Positions 1 through 7,332 of a DNA stretch of 16,664 nt are shown piece after piece. The notes under the pieces were generated by a model. The model did no database searches. It was not told the origin of the DNA and worked only from the letters and a program-made list of their open reading frames with translations. Source of the DNA: JAZDLO01 sp043801935 (GTDB lineage: Bacteria; Actinomycetota; Thermoleophilia; RBG-16-64-13); contig JAZDLO010000184.1 of the NCBI GenBank assembly GCA_043801935.1, positions 1 to 16,664 on the forward strand, given 5' to 3'. The translations under genes were made by a program, and so were the position numbers. Each line of letters starts with the position of its first letter. Position 1 is the stretch's first letter.

Positions 1-1
1 C

Positions 2-112
2 AGTGCGCTGCCGCTGGTAGATCGCCTGACATCAATATGTCGCGGTCTCGCACGAACTGCCACAGTTGACGACTTGCTCGCGGTGCTCGGGGAGTTGGCG
101 ATGCCGAAGTAG
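2..112 (+). CDS. C-terminal tail of an upstream gene (partial, 5' end outside window)
   Basis: Reading frame 2 is open from the window edge to a TAG at 110-112, giving 36 residues that end in ...DDLLAVLGELAMPK. The alternating hydrophobic/charged pattern looks like an amphipathic C-terminal helix, and the other two forward frames hit stops early (TGA at 67-69 and TAG at 18-20). The fragment is too short to assign to a family. It could be a regulator or enzyme tail, or chance. Confidence 0.4.
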   Translation, partial: SALPLVDRLTSICRGLARTATVDDLLAVLGELAMPK

Positions 113-276
113 TAGACGGATTTGTTGAGCAAATGGGCGGCGTCGTCGCCGTCTTGAGGAAAAGCGTGGGCTGCTCTATCGCTGCCCCGTTCATGATGTT
201 GTTAGCCAGATAAGGAAAGACATGCCCCTTCGTTGTTCCCAGTGAGAGATCCTGACTGCAGTGGAGGAAGGAATCA
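113..276. other. Intergenic leader upstream of the catabolic operon
   Basis: These 164 nt show no convincing reading frame. They hold a weak promoter candidate (listed separately), an 8-bp palindrome ACTGCAGT at 255-262, a small inverted repeat TTTG-N5-CAAA at 121-133, and the ribosome binding site GGAGG at 263-267, nine bases before the ATG at 277. The palindrome next to the ribosome binding site could be an operator, but nothing in the window encodes a regulator that would bind it. Confidence 0.4.
154..182 (+). promoter_or_regulatory. Weak sigma70-type promoter candidate for the operon
   Basis: TTGAGG at 154-159 and TATCGC at 177-182 are separated by 17 nt. This is the right spacing, but the -10 box matches TATAAT at only its first three positions. 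It is the best pair I can see upstream of the first gene. Transcription may also come from further upstream or from another sigma factor. Confidence 0.2.
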
Positions 277-1215
277 ATGGATAACCTGGTCATTTTCGAA
301 CAACACCGTGCTGAGGAGTGGGGGGCGGCGCTTCGGCCCAAGTTTCCCGAGATCACCATTCATGCGGTCACAAATGTGGGGAGACTCACAGAACTCGTAG
401 AAGAGATGGATATCCTCCTGGCCTTCGGCATGCCGGACGAGTTGATGCGCAGAGCATCCAAGCTCCAGTGGGTCCAGGGCCTGGGCACCGGCGTGGACTA
501 CATCACCAACCTGCCGTCGCTCCGCAAGGAGGTCATCGTCACTTCCATGCGTGGCATCCACGGGCCCCAGATGTCGGAGATGGCATTCCTTCAAATGCTT
601 GCGCTGGGCCGGAACTTCCCGCAGATGGTCCGCAACCAGGATCTGGGGGTCTGGGACCCCTGGCCTGCGAAGCTTCTTTGGCAGAAGAAGGTGGGGATCC
701 TGGGCTTGGGGGTCATCGGAGAAGAACTCGCCGGGAAATGCAAAGCCTTCGGGATGTCGGTCTACGGTATCGACATTGTCCGGAAAGAGATCGACTCCGT
801 GGACCACTTCTTCGGGCCGGAGGAGGTCGTCAAGGTCGCCGCCGAAGTCGACTACCTGATCGTCGTGGCTCCCAACACTCCCCAGACCTACCAGATCATC
901 AACGAAGAGGTACTTTCCGCGATGAAGCCCACCGCCTTCCTCGTCAATATCGCCCGGGGGGAACTCGTCGACGAAGACGCCCTGATCAAGGCTCTGGAAA
1001 CCGGAGAGATCGCCGGTGCCGCTCTAGATGCCTTTGTTCAGGAACCTCTGCCTCCGGATCATCCCTTCTGGAGGATGAAGAACGTGATCGTCACCTCTCA
1101 TGTGGGCGGAAGGAGCGACATCTACATAGAACAGACCTTACCCATCATTGAAGAGAATCTGCGCCGCTGGCTCAAAGGGGAGAGGAAGGATCTGATCAAC
1201 CTCGTTATTCTCTAG
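277..1215 (+). CDS. D-isomer-specific 2-hydroxyacid dehydrogenase (glyoxylate/hydroxypyruvate reductase-like)
   Basis: This 312-residue protein reduces a 2-oxoacid to the D-2-hydroxyacid (or the reverse) with NAD(P)H in the cytoplasm. The nucleotide-binding fold starts near residue 138 with GLGVIG at 143-148. The catalytic triad of the family is visible: Arg227 in NIARGELVDE, Glu256 in FVQEP and His275 in TSHVGG. The length is normal for the short D-2-hydroxyacid dehydrogenases that lack an ACT domain. The ATG at 277 has a strong GGAGG at 263-267. It heads the operon, 23 nt before the CoA-ligase genes. Because a CitE/malyl-CoA lyase-like gene lies downstream, glyoxylate or hydroxypyruvate is the most attractive substrate, but the sequence does not fix specificity. 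It is distinct from the long-form serA further downstream. Confidence 0.87.
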   Translation: MDNLVIFEQHRAEEWGAALRPKFPEITIHAVTNVGRLTELVEEMDILLAFGMPDELMRRASKLQWVQGLGTGVDYITNLPSLRKEVIVTSMRGIHGPQMSEMAFLQMLALGRNFPQMVRNQDLGVWDPWPAKLLWQKKVGILGLGVIGEELAGKCKAFGMSVYGIDIVRKEIDSVDHFFGPEEVVKVAAEVDYLIVVAPNTPQTYQIINEEVLSAMKPTAFLVNIARGELVDEDALIKALETGEIAGAALDAFVQEPLPPDHPFWRMKNVIVTSHVGGRSDIYIEQTLPIIEENLRRWLKGERKDLINLVIL

Positions 1216-1238
1216 GTTGATCTGGTCCGAGGAGACAG

Positions 1239-2492
1239 ATGGCCAAGCTCCTAGAACATCAAGGCAAAGGTTGGCTGCGGGAAGCCGGACTGGCCGTGCC
1301 CCGGGGCCGAGCGGCCGGCACCGCGGAAGAGGCCGCTGTGGTCGCTGCCGAACTAGCCTGTCCGGTGGTGGTCAAGGCCCAAGTCCAGGCCGGGGGCCGG
1401 GGCAAGTCCGGTGGCTTGGCCATGGCGGGTACTCCGGCCGAGGCCGCAGTCGCCGCCTCGCGCCTTCTGGGCTCCGCGCTCAAGGGTGGTCTCGTTCGCC
1501 AGGTGCTGGTGGAGGAGAAGCTGGACATCGCCCACGAGTTCTACGCCGGCTATACGGTGAATTCCGGCCGCGAGGCCCGCTGCCCCATGCTGATGTTCAG
1601 CCCCGAAGGGGGCATGGACATCGAGAGCGTGCCCGGAGACAGACTGTTCCGGCTGCTCGTCTCTCCTACCCAAGGTCCGGACGACGCCGCGTTGCTCGCC
1701 CTGCTCGACCGGGCCGAGATCTCTCCGGAACGCCGCGCCGCTCTGGCCGGCTTTCTCGCGGGGCTCTTCCAGGCCTACCGCACCTATGACTGCTTCACCC
1801 TGGAGATAAACCCTCTGGTGCTGACCAAGACAGGAGACTTCGTGGCCGCCGACTGCAAGATGGAGATCGACAACAACTCCGTCTTCCGGCATCCCGAGAT
1901 GGGCATCGAAGTGGCCCGCGATTTCGGCCACGATCCCACCGAACTGGACCTCATCGGCTGGGGTATCGAAGAAGCCGACCAGCGGGGCTCGGGTTTTCTC
2001 ATGAGCATGGGTTTCGATGAGAAGAGCCCGGGATACATCGGTTATCACCCCATCGGGGGCGGCTCGGCTATGCTGGGTATGGACGCGCTGAGCAGGGTGG
2101 GCCTCAAGGTGGCCAACTACGCCGATACCAGCGGCAACCCTGTGGGAAGCAAGATCTACCGGGTGGCCAAGGTGGTCCTTTCCCAACCGGGGATCGAGGG
2201 CTATCTTCTGGGTGGCTTCATGATGGCCAACCAGGAGCAGTGGCACCACGCTCACGCTATCGTCAAAGCCCTGCGCGAGACCCTTCCCCAGCGCCCGGGA
2301 CTGCCCTGCCTACTCCTGCTCTGCGGCAACAAAGAAGAGGAGTCACTGGCAATCCTGCGCGAAGGGCTCGCCGATCTATCCGGCGGAGAGCGCATCGAAA
2401 TCTACGGCCGGGAGTACGTCACCGACACGGAGTTCATCGCCAAGAAGATGCTTTCGATGGTTCAAGAGTATCAACGGGCCGGGGGCGGGTGA
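1239..2492 (+). CDS. ATP-grasp acyl-CoA ligase beta subunit (succinyl-CoA synthetase / malate-CoA ligase-like)
   Basis: This 417-residue protein corresponds to SucC or MtkA, the subunit that binds nucleotide and acid in ADP/ATP-dependent succinate- or malate-CoA ligases. Visible features are the ATP-grasp lysine and glycine-rich loop (Lys46 in VVVKAQVQ, GGRGKSGG at 52-59), the hinge EINPL at 189-193, and a metal/phosphate region DCKMEIDNN around 205-213 followed by FRHPE. The C-terminal flavodoxin-like domain has a divergent loop, YHPIGGGSAM near 269-278, where SucC proteins usually have NGAGLAM. The glycine-rich stretch that normally follows NFLD is replaced by YADTSGNP. This divergence suggests a substrate other than succinate. 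The matching alpha subunit lies two genes on, separated by a ferredoxin-like gene. The ATG is preceded by GAGGAG. Confidence 0.85.
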   Translation: MAKLLEHQGKGWLREAGLAVPRGRAAGTAEEAAVVAAELACPVVVKAQVQAGGRGKSGGLAMAGTPAEAAVAASRLLGSALKGGLVRQVLVEEKLDIAHEFYAGYTVNSGREARCPMLMFSPEGGMDIESVPGDRLFRLLVSPTQGPDDAALLALLDRAEISPERRAALAGFLAGLFQAYRTYDCFTLEINPLVLTKTGDFVAADCKMEIDNNSVFRHPEMGIEVARDFGHDPTELDLIGWGIEEADQRGSGFLMSMGFDEKSPGYIGYHPIGGGSAMLGMDALSRVGLKVANYADTSGNPVGSKIYRVAKVVLSQPGIEGYLLGGFMMANQEQWHHAHAIVKALRETLPQRPGLPCLLLLCGNKEEESLAILREGLADLSGGERIEIYGREYVTDTEFIAKKMLSMVQEYQRAGGG

Positions 2493-2501
2493 GGAGATCA
2501 C

Positions 2502-2831
2502 ATGCTTACCTTCTCAGAAAGAACGATCACCGTCTCCGTCGATACCGACAAGTGCCTCCTCTGTGAGAGCAAAGCCTGTATCTCCGCCTGCCAGACCTAC
2601 GCCCGGGGGATCCTCCAGCTGAAAGACGGGCTGCCCTCGGTCGCCCACCTGGACGAGGAAGGGGTGAGACGGGGAGGAACCGAGTGCTTGGCCTGCGAAT
2701 ACGAATGCCTGTTCCGCGGCCGAGGTGCTCTCTCCATCGAGGTGCCCATCAAGGGCCTGCCCGAGTATCTGGCCAAGCGGGGACTTCCCCAGTCGGGCGG
2801 GCTCGCCGGCCCGCACGAAGGGCGGCCTTAG
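2502..2831 (+). CDS. Small FixX-like ferredoxin family protein
   Basis: This 109-residue protein has seven cysteines in two groups: Cys18, Cys21, Cys26 and Cys30 (C-x2-C-x4-C-x3-C), then Cys62, Cys65 and Cys69 in GGTECLACEYEC. The second group, followed by a GALSIEVP segment and a basic tail, resembles the C-terminal half of FixX-type ferredoxins that accept electrons near flavoproteins. The first motif has an extra residue compared with classical CxxCxxC, and the count is one cysteine short of two standard [4Fe-4S] clusters, so a [4Fe-4S] plus [3Fe-4S] content or a single cluster is possible. It starts 9 nt after the ligase beta gene with GAGGAG in front, and ends 2 nt before the alpha gene, so the three are certainly co-transcribed. 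Why a redox protein sits inside a CoA-ligase gene pair is unknown. Confidence 0.8.
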   Translation: MLTFSERTITVSVDTDKCLLCESKACISACQTYARGILQLKDGLPSVAHLDEEGVRRGGTECLACEYECLFRGRGALSIEVPIKGLPEYLAKRGLPQSGGLAGPHEGRP

Positions 2832-2833
2832 CC

Positions 2834-3736
2834 ATGGGCATTCTCATCGACAGAAGCACTCGGGTGTTGGTGCAAGGGATCACCGGCCGGGAAGGCTCCC
2901 TGCGGGCCCGGTACATGAAGGACTACGGCACCCAGGTCGTATCCGGTACCAGTCCGGGCAAAGGGGGCACGGAGGTCCACGGCATCCCTGTGTACGACAC
3001 CGTGGCTGCGGCCATCACGGCCGAAGGCCCGGTGGATTTCAGCGTGGTCTTCGTGCCCGGTCGAGCGCTCCTTCCCGCGATCGAGGAAGCAGCTGAGGCT
3101 GGCGTCCCCAACCTGGTCGCCTGCGTGGAATCGGTGCCTGTCCAAGACATCATGGTCATGGTCGAGTACTGCAAGCAGCGGGGCACTCGTCTCCTCGGGC
3201 CGGGCACCATCGGGGCCATCACCCCGGGAGAGGCGGTGGTCGGTTGGTTGGGCGGTAGCGTGGAGTGGGCCAACACTTTCTTCGCTCCTGGTCCCATCGG
3301 GGTCTTCTCCCGGAGCGGCGGCCAGTCGGGTACCATCCCCTGGGTCTTGAGCCGAGCCGGCTTCGGCGTCAGCACGGTGGTCCACACCGGCACCGAACCG
3401 GTGCTCGGCACCTCCATGGCCGACCTGCTGCCCCTGTTCGAAGCGGACCCCCAGACCAAGGCGGTGGCCGTGTTCTCCGAGATCGGGGGCTCGCAAGAAG
3501 AGGAGTGCGCCCAACTGATCGCTGCCGGGGGTTTCACCAAGCCCTTTGTCATCTTCGTGGCCGGCTCTTGGGCCCCGGAAGGTCAGCGCTTCTCACACGC
3601 TTCCAGCATCGTGGAGCGGGGTCGGGGATCGGCGAAAAGCAAGATGGACGCCATCGAGAAGGCGGGGGGGTATGTGGCCGTCGGTCCCAACGACATCCCT
3701 CGTATCTTGCTCACGGTGCTTTCCGAGCCAGGGTAA
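2834..3736 (+). CDS. Acyl-CoA ligase alpha subunit (SucD / MtkB-like)
   Basis: This 300-residue protein corresponds to the CoA-binding and phospho-histidine subunit of succinate- or malate-CoA ligases. The N-terminal Rossmann domain shows VQGITGREGS and SGTSPGKGG (near 38-45). GPGTIGAITPGE (about 122-133) and the SRSGG loop (159-163) are in the expected places. The phosphorylated histidine is present as His255 in RFSHASSIV, so the catalytic mechanism should be intact. An open frame runs back to 2684, but the ATG at 2834 is chosen because it gives the standard family N-terminus (GILIDRSTRVLVQG) and avoids overlapping the ferredoxin-like gene. With the beta subunit it would form acyl-CoA from a dicarboxylate. 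Malate is the inferred acid because a CitE/malyl-CoA lyase-like gene follows. Confidence 0.87.
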   Translation: MGILIDRSTRVLVQGITGREGSLRARYMKDYGTQVVSGTSPGKGGTEVHGIPVYDTVAAAITAEGPVDFSVVFVPGRALLPAIEEAAEAGVPNLVACVESVPVQDIMVMVEYCKQRGTRLLGPGTIGAITPGEAVVGWLGGSVEWANTFFAPGPIGVFSRSGGQSGTIPWVLSRAGFGVSTVVHTGTEPVLGTSMADLLPLFEADPQTKAVAVFSEIGGSQEEECAQLIAAGGFTKPFVIFVAGSWAPEGQRFSHASSIVERGRGSAKSKMDAIEKAGGYVAVGPNDIPRILLTVLSEPG

Positions 3737-3778
3737 CGGCAAGTACAAGTAGCTACAAAGGTCCGAAAGGAATCTCAC

Positions 3779-4669
3779 ATGGCAGTCATGCGCTCCGTTC
3801 TTTACGTTCCCGGCAACAACGAGAAGATGATCGGCAAGGCCTCGGCTCTCGGAGCCGATATCGTCACCCTCGATCTGGAGGACTCGGTCCCCCCGGCAGA
3901 GAAGGTCAACGCCCGCACTATCTCCGCGGCCGCTCTCGAGGAAGTGGGCTCGGGCGGCTCCGAGGTCTACGTCCGTCTCAACAACTGGGAGACCCTCATG
4001 ACCGACGACGACCTGGAGGCGGTCGTCCTGAAAGGTCTGCACGGGGTGACCTTGGCCAAATGCGGACATCCCGATGATGTCAAGCGGCTGGACTGGAAGT
4101 TGGACGAGCTTGAACGCCGCCGGGGCCTCGCGCGGGGCAGCATCAAGATCTCCGTCCTGCTCGAGACCGCAAAGGGAGCCATCAACGCCTACCCCTCGCT
4201 GACGGCCAGTCCCCGCATGGTGAGCGCCATCTTCGGGGCCGTCGACTTCACCAAGGACATGCGGGTGAAGCTCACTTCTGAAGGCGAGGAGCAGAAATAC
4301 GCCCGCCGGCACATCGCTGTGGCCGCCCGGGCGGCCGGGGTGGTGGCCATCGACGCTCCCTTTGTCGCCTACCAGGACATGCCGGGTTTCGAGGCCAACG
4401 TTCGCGACGGCCGGCAGATGGGCTATGAGGGCCGGATGATCATCCACCCCAGCCAGGTCGAGGTGTGCAACCGCCTCTATGCTCCCGACCCGGAGGACGT
4501 GGTATGGGCCAAAGGCGTGGTCAAGGCCTTCGAGGAGGAGGCCATCGCCAAGGGGAGCGCCGCCATCTCCTACAACGGCAAGATGGTGGACACCCCTGTC
4601 TACCTGGGCGCCAAAGACATTCTGGCGACCCAAGAGGAGATCGAAGCCAAGAACGCAAGCAGGAAATAG
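3779..4669 (+). CDS. HpcH/HpaI-family lyase, CitE / malyl-CoA lyase-like
   Basis: This 296-residue TIM-barrel protein of the CitE superfamily catalyses Mg-dependent cleavage or condensation of a 3-hydroxyacyl-CoA, as malyl-CoA or citramalyl-CoA to acetyl-CoA or propionyl-CoA plus glyoxylate or pyruvate. Motifs in order are RSVLYVPGNN at the N-terminus, LDLEDSV (31-37), substrate Arg66 in YVRLNNW, Mg ligand Glu129 in LLETAKG, Mg ligand Asp156 in FGAVDFTKDM, and MIIHPSQV (about 220-227) near the C-terminus. The length is typical of CitE and Mcl proteins. It follows the CoA ligase by 42 nt, and the ATG is preceded by AAAGGA. The pairing of an ATP-dependent CoA ligase with this lyase is the arrangement of the serine-cycle mtkA-mtkB/mcl genes, so malyl-CoA lyase is the leading guess. 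Citramalyl-CoA lyase or a thioesterase is possible. Confidence 0.85.
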   Translation: MAVMRSVLYVPGNNEKMIGKASALGADIVTLDLEDSVPPAEKVNARTISAAALEEVGSGGSEVYVRLNNWETLMTDDDLEAVVLKGLHGVTLAKCGHPDDVKRLDWKLDELERRRGLARGSIKISVLLETAKGAINAYPSLTASPRMVSAIFGAVDFTKDMRVKLTSEGEEQKYARRHIAVAARAAGVVAIDAPFVAYQDMPGFEANVRDGRQMGYEGRMIIHPSQVEVCNRLYAPDPEDVVWAKGVVKAFEEEAIAKGSAAISYNGKMVDTPVYLGAKDILATQEEIEAKNASRK

Positions 4670-4713
4670 GCGGCCCAGGCAGCTGTAGTCCACCTAGCGA
4701 AAGAGAGTAGATC

Positions 4714-5922
4714 ATGACAGACCTAATCCCGGTGAGCCCAGCGGAACGCTTGGTCCAGAGCATCTCCACGGCGGAGCTCGAGCGGAGGTGGAAGGCCGTG
4801 CGCGCGATGATGCGCGAGCAGAGCATCGATTACCTGGTGATGCAGAATCAGGAGGAATACCTCGGCGGCTCGGCGCGCTGGTTCACCGACTTTGGCGCGC
4901 GCTTCGAGTACCCCATGACGGTGATCTTCCCCATAGACGATGAGATGACCGTGATCAACTGCGGGCAGGAACCGCCCGCCACGCAGCCTTACCCGCCCAT
5001 GTCGGTCGCCCGCGGTATCGGAACGTCTCTGGGGGAGGTCTACTTCCCCACCATGCACTACACGAACACGATCGAAGGGAAGCTGGCCGTAGGCGTGCTT
5101 GCCGGGAAGAAGAACCCGAAGATCGGGTGGGTGCAGAAGGCGTTCATCCCGGTGACCTTCTACGAGTACGTGGTGGGCAACCTTCCCGGGGCTACGTTCG
5201 TGGACGCGACCGAGCAGGTGGACCAACTCCGAGGGATCAAGAGCCCGGAGGAGATCGAGCATATCAAAGCCTGTGCCGTGCTGCAAGATAGCTGCATCGA
5301 ACATCTGCGCAAGACGATCAAGCCGGGCATGAGGGACTACGAGGTCTACGCCGAGGCCCAATACTTCTGCGCCAAGAACGGCAGCGCTCAGGGTATCGTT
5401 CTGGTGGGATCGGGGCCTCTCGGTACTCCGGTTCATTTCGAGCCCTACCGGCTGCAGAACCACGTGATCAGGCCCGGAGACGAGGTCTCGGTGCTGATCG
5501 AGGTGAACGGACCCTGCGGCTACTACACGGAGATATCGGCGATCTTCGCCGTCGAGGCGGAGCCGCCGCGGCTGCTCGAGGAGGCCTTCGCCACTGCCAA
5601 GGAGTGCCAGGACATGGTCGCCGCGGCCATGGTCCCGGGCGCGAGCCCAGGAGACCTGTGGGATATGGCCGTGGCCTTCCTGACGGAGAGAGGGTATGCG
5701 CGTCCGGGGCGGTCGTACGCTCACGGGCAGGGGCTCTCACTGGTGGAGAGGCCCAACATCAGGGTCGACGAACCCTGGAAGATCGCGGAAGGCATGAACA
5801 TCGCCATCCACCCCGGAGCTTCGGGGAACGGTGTCTCGGCGGGCGTCTGCGAGGGCTTCATCGTGGGCAAGAACGGGGCCGAGAGGATACACAAGACGCC
5901 ACGGGAGATCATACGCATTTGA
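4714..5922 (+). CDS. M24 (creatinase/aminopeptidase P fold) family protein with altered metal ligands
   Basis: This 402-residue protein has the two-domain layout of creatinase and prolidase: an N-terminal domain to about residue 170, a KSPEEIEHIK linker helix, then the pita-bread domain. Canonical M24 peptidases bind two metals with Asp, Asp, His, Glu, Glu. Here the corresponding positions read Glu263, Glu273, His337 (YAHGQG), His366 (IAIHPG) and Glu380 (CEGFIV). A histidine at 241 followed by the GYYTE segment at 269-273 resembles the creatinase region around its catalytic histidine. Several metal-free or altered M24 members (creatinase, ectoine hydrolase, DMSP lyase) act on small C-N or C-S compounds, so this is more likely a small-molecule hydrolase or lyase than a peptidase. 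It sits 44 nt after the CitE-like gene and 17 nt before the amidohydrolase gene. Confidence 0.82.
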   Translation: MTDLIPVSPAERLVQSISTAELERRWKAVRAMMREQSIDYLVMQNQEEYLGGSARWFTDFGARFEYPMTVIFPIDDEMTVINCGQEPPATQPYPPMSVARGIGTSLGEVYFPTMHYTNTIEGKLAVGVLAGKKNPKIGWVQKAFIPVTFYEYVVGNLPGATFVDATEQVDQLRGIKSPEEIEHIKACAVLQDSCIEHLRKTIKPGMRDYEVYAEAQYFCAKNGSAQGIVLVGSGPLGTPVHFEPYRLQNHVIRPGDEVSVLIEVNGPCGYYTEISAIFAVEAEPPRLLEEAFATAKECQDMVAAAMVPGASPGDLWDMAVAFLTERGYARPGRSYAHGQGLSLVERPNIRVDEPWKIAEGMNIAIHPGASGNGVSAGVCEGFIVGKNGAERIHKTPREIIRI

Positions 5923-5939
5923 TTTGAGGGACGGACGAT

Positions 5940-7310
5940 ATGCTCGATCTCCTGATAAGGAATGGCAAGGTCTACACCGAGGACGGTTTCCTCGACTCTG
6001 ACATCGGCGTGGTCGGGGAGAGGATCGCGCTGGTCGGCCGACCGGGCGCAGTGGTCGACGCCAGGAAGACGATCGATGCCACCGGGAAGTATGTTCTTCC
6101 CGGCATCATCGACTGGCATACCCACATGCGAGAGCCGGGACTGACCCACAAAGAGGACTTCCAGACCGGCTCGTCCGCCGCCGCCGCAAGCGGTGTGACC
6201 ATGGTCTGCACCCAGGTGAACACCGACCCTGTCCCGGACACGGTGGAGCACTACCGGCTGCAGGTGGAATTGGCCGAGCAGAAATCGCTCATCGACTTCA
6301 ACCCCCTCGCCTCTCCTTTGGCCTTCGAGGAAGGCTGGGTGCCCAAATTGGCCGAGCAGGGAGCGGCGTGGTTCAAGTTCTTCCAGAAGTGTGCCGCCTA
6401 CCCGTACTCCACCCCGGCCAGCACGAGCGACACCGTACGGATCCTCAAAGCCTTCCAGGCTGTGGCCCCGACCGGCAAGTTCGTGGCGATCCATCCCTGG
6501 GATCACTTCTTCTGGGAGGAAGCCGTTCGGATAGTCGAGAGCGCAGGGTTACCCATGACCCTCAAGAACTGGCGCCATCACACGTATACCGATGCAGAGA
6601 TGACGGGAGCCGCCTACCAGCTCTACTACCTGGCGAAGAAGGCCGGCATACGTTGGTACGCCCTCCATGCCTGGCACCGGGACTACATCGACCTGGTCAG
6701 ACTTGCCAAGGCTGAGGGATTGATCGATGTGATCGCGAGCGTCGAGATGATGCCGGCCATCGACGCCACGGACGATGTCTACGACCCGGTGAACGACACG
6801 TGGATACCGGTCGGGCACGATGCCGCTCCGGATGCCGACTACCTCTGGGCCGCGGTGCGAGATGGCACCATAGATCTCTTGGGCAGCGATCATGCTCCCC
6901 ACGGGGGGGATGAATATCATCCCGACGATCCCCTGCACACTCCGGCCGGCTACGGCATGCTCGACTGGTATGGGCATCTATTGCTGGACTATGTCAACCA
7001 GGGAAGGCTCTCTCTCGAGAGATTGGTCCAGGTGAGCTCTGTCAACGGAGCGAAGGCCTTTGGCTTCTATCCGCGTAAGGGGTCGAACATCCCGGGGACC
7101 GATGCCGATTTCACCATCTGCGACATGGACAAAGAGTGGACCATCGATTCAAAGAAGATCTACGCCAAGTGCCAGCTGAGCCCGTACCACGGCCGGAAGG
7201 TAAAAGGACTGGTGACCCACACGATCGTCCGCGGGAGCGTGATCATGCAGAACGGCGAGGTCATCGGGACCCCAGGGTTTGGCACTTTCATAGTACCTGG
7301 TGAGATCTAA
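5940..7310 (+). CDS. Dihydroorotase / dihydropyrimidinase-like cyclic amidohydrolase
   Basis: This 456-residue metal-dependent amidohydrolase opens or closes cyclic ureides or amides. All ligands of a binuclear site are visible: His60 and His62 in DWHTHMREPG, the likely carboxylated Lys146 in WFKFF, His185 in AIHPWDH, His243 in ALHAWH and Asp317 in LGSDHAPH. The stretch around 58-75 (REPGLTHKEDF) and the Asn-Thr at 94-95 (VNTDP) are strongly dihydroorotase-like; in that family the Arg and Asn hold a substrate carboxylate. The lysine at 146 instead matches dihydropyrimidinases and allantoinases, because many type I dihydroorotases have Asp there. The expected substrate is therefore a cyclic ureide, possibly carboxylated. 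The ATG follows GAGGGACGG. It is flanked by the M24 gene and the PyrK/PyrD-like genes. Confidence 0.85.
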   Translation: MLDLLIRNGKVYTEDGFLDSDIGVVGERIALVGRPGAVVDARKTIDATGKYVLPGIIDWHTHMREPGLTHKEDFQTGSSAAAASGVTMVCTQVNTDPVPDTVEHYRLQVELAEQKSLIDFNPLASPLAFEEGWVPKLAEQGAAWFKFFQKCAAYPYSTPASTSDTVRILKAFQAVAPTGKFVAIHPWDHFFWEEAVRIVESAGLPMTLKNWRHHTYTDAEMTGAAYQLYYLAKKAGIRWYALHAWHRDYIDLVRLAKAEGLIDVIASVEMMPAIDATDDVYDPVNDTWIPVGHDAAPDADYLWAAVRDGTIDLLGSDHAPHGGDEYHPDDPLHTPAGYGMLDWYGHLLLDYVNQGRLSLERLVQVSSVNGAKAFGFYPRKGSNIPGTDADFTICDMDKEWTIDSKKIYAKCQLSPYHGRKVKGLVTHTIVRGSVIMQNGEVIGTPGFGTFIVPGEI

Positions 7311-7332
7311 ATTGCCGGCGGAGGGGAAGGCC

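Noticed and set aside
121..133. Inverted repeat TTTG-N5-CAAA as a terminator for the upstream gene
   Set aside because: The stem is only 4 bp and AT-rich with no T tract, which is too weak to support.
2684..2833. N-terminal extension of the SucD-like subunit by 50 residues
   Set aside because: It lies entirely over the ferredoxin-like gene in another frame and has Arg/Pro-rich shadow composition. The standard SucD start is at 2834.
3593..4693. Long minus-strand open frame (366 codons) opposite the SucD-like and CitE-like genes
   Set aside because: It mirrors strong plus-strand genes with complete family motifs. Its translation is rich in His, Asp, Gly and Leu without any recognisable domain, as expected for antisense frames in GC-rich DNA.
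4723..5724. Minus-strand open frame (333 codons) opposite the M24 gene, and similar ones at 1353-2255, 5721-6506 and 12412-13239
   Set aside because: All lie inside well-supported plus-strand genes and have the same Arg/His/Gly-rich antisense composition. None has a ribosome binding site or motif.
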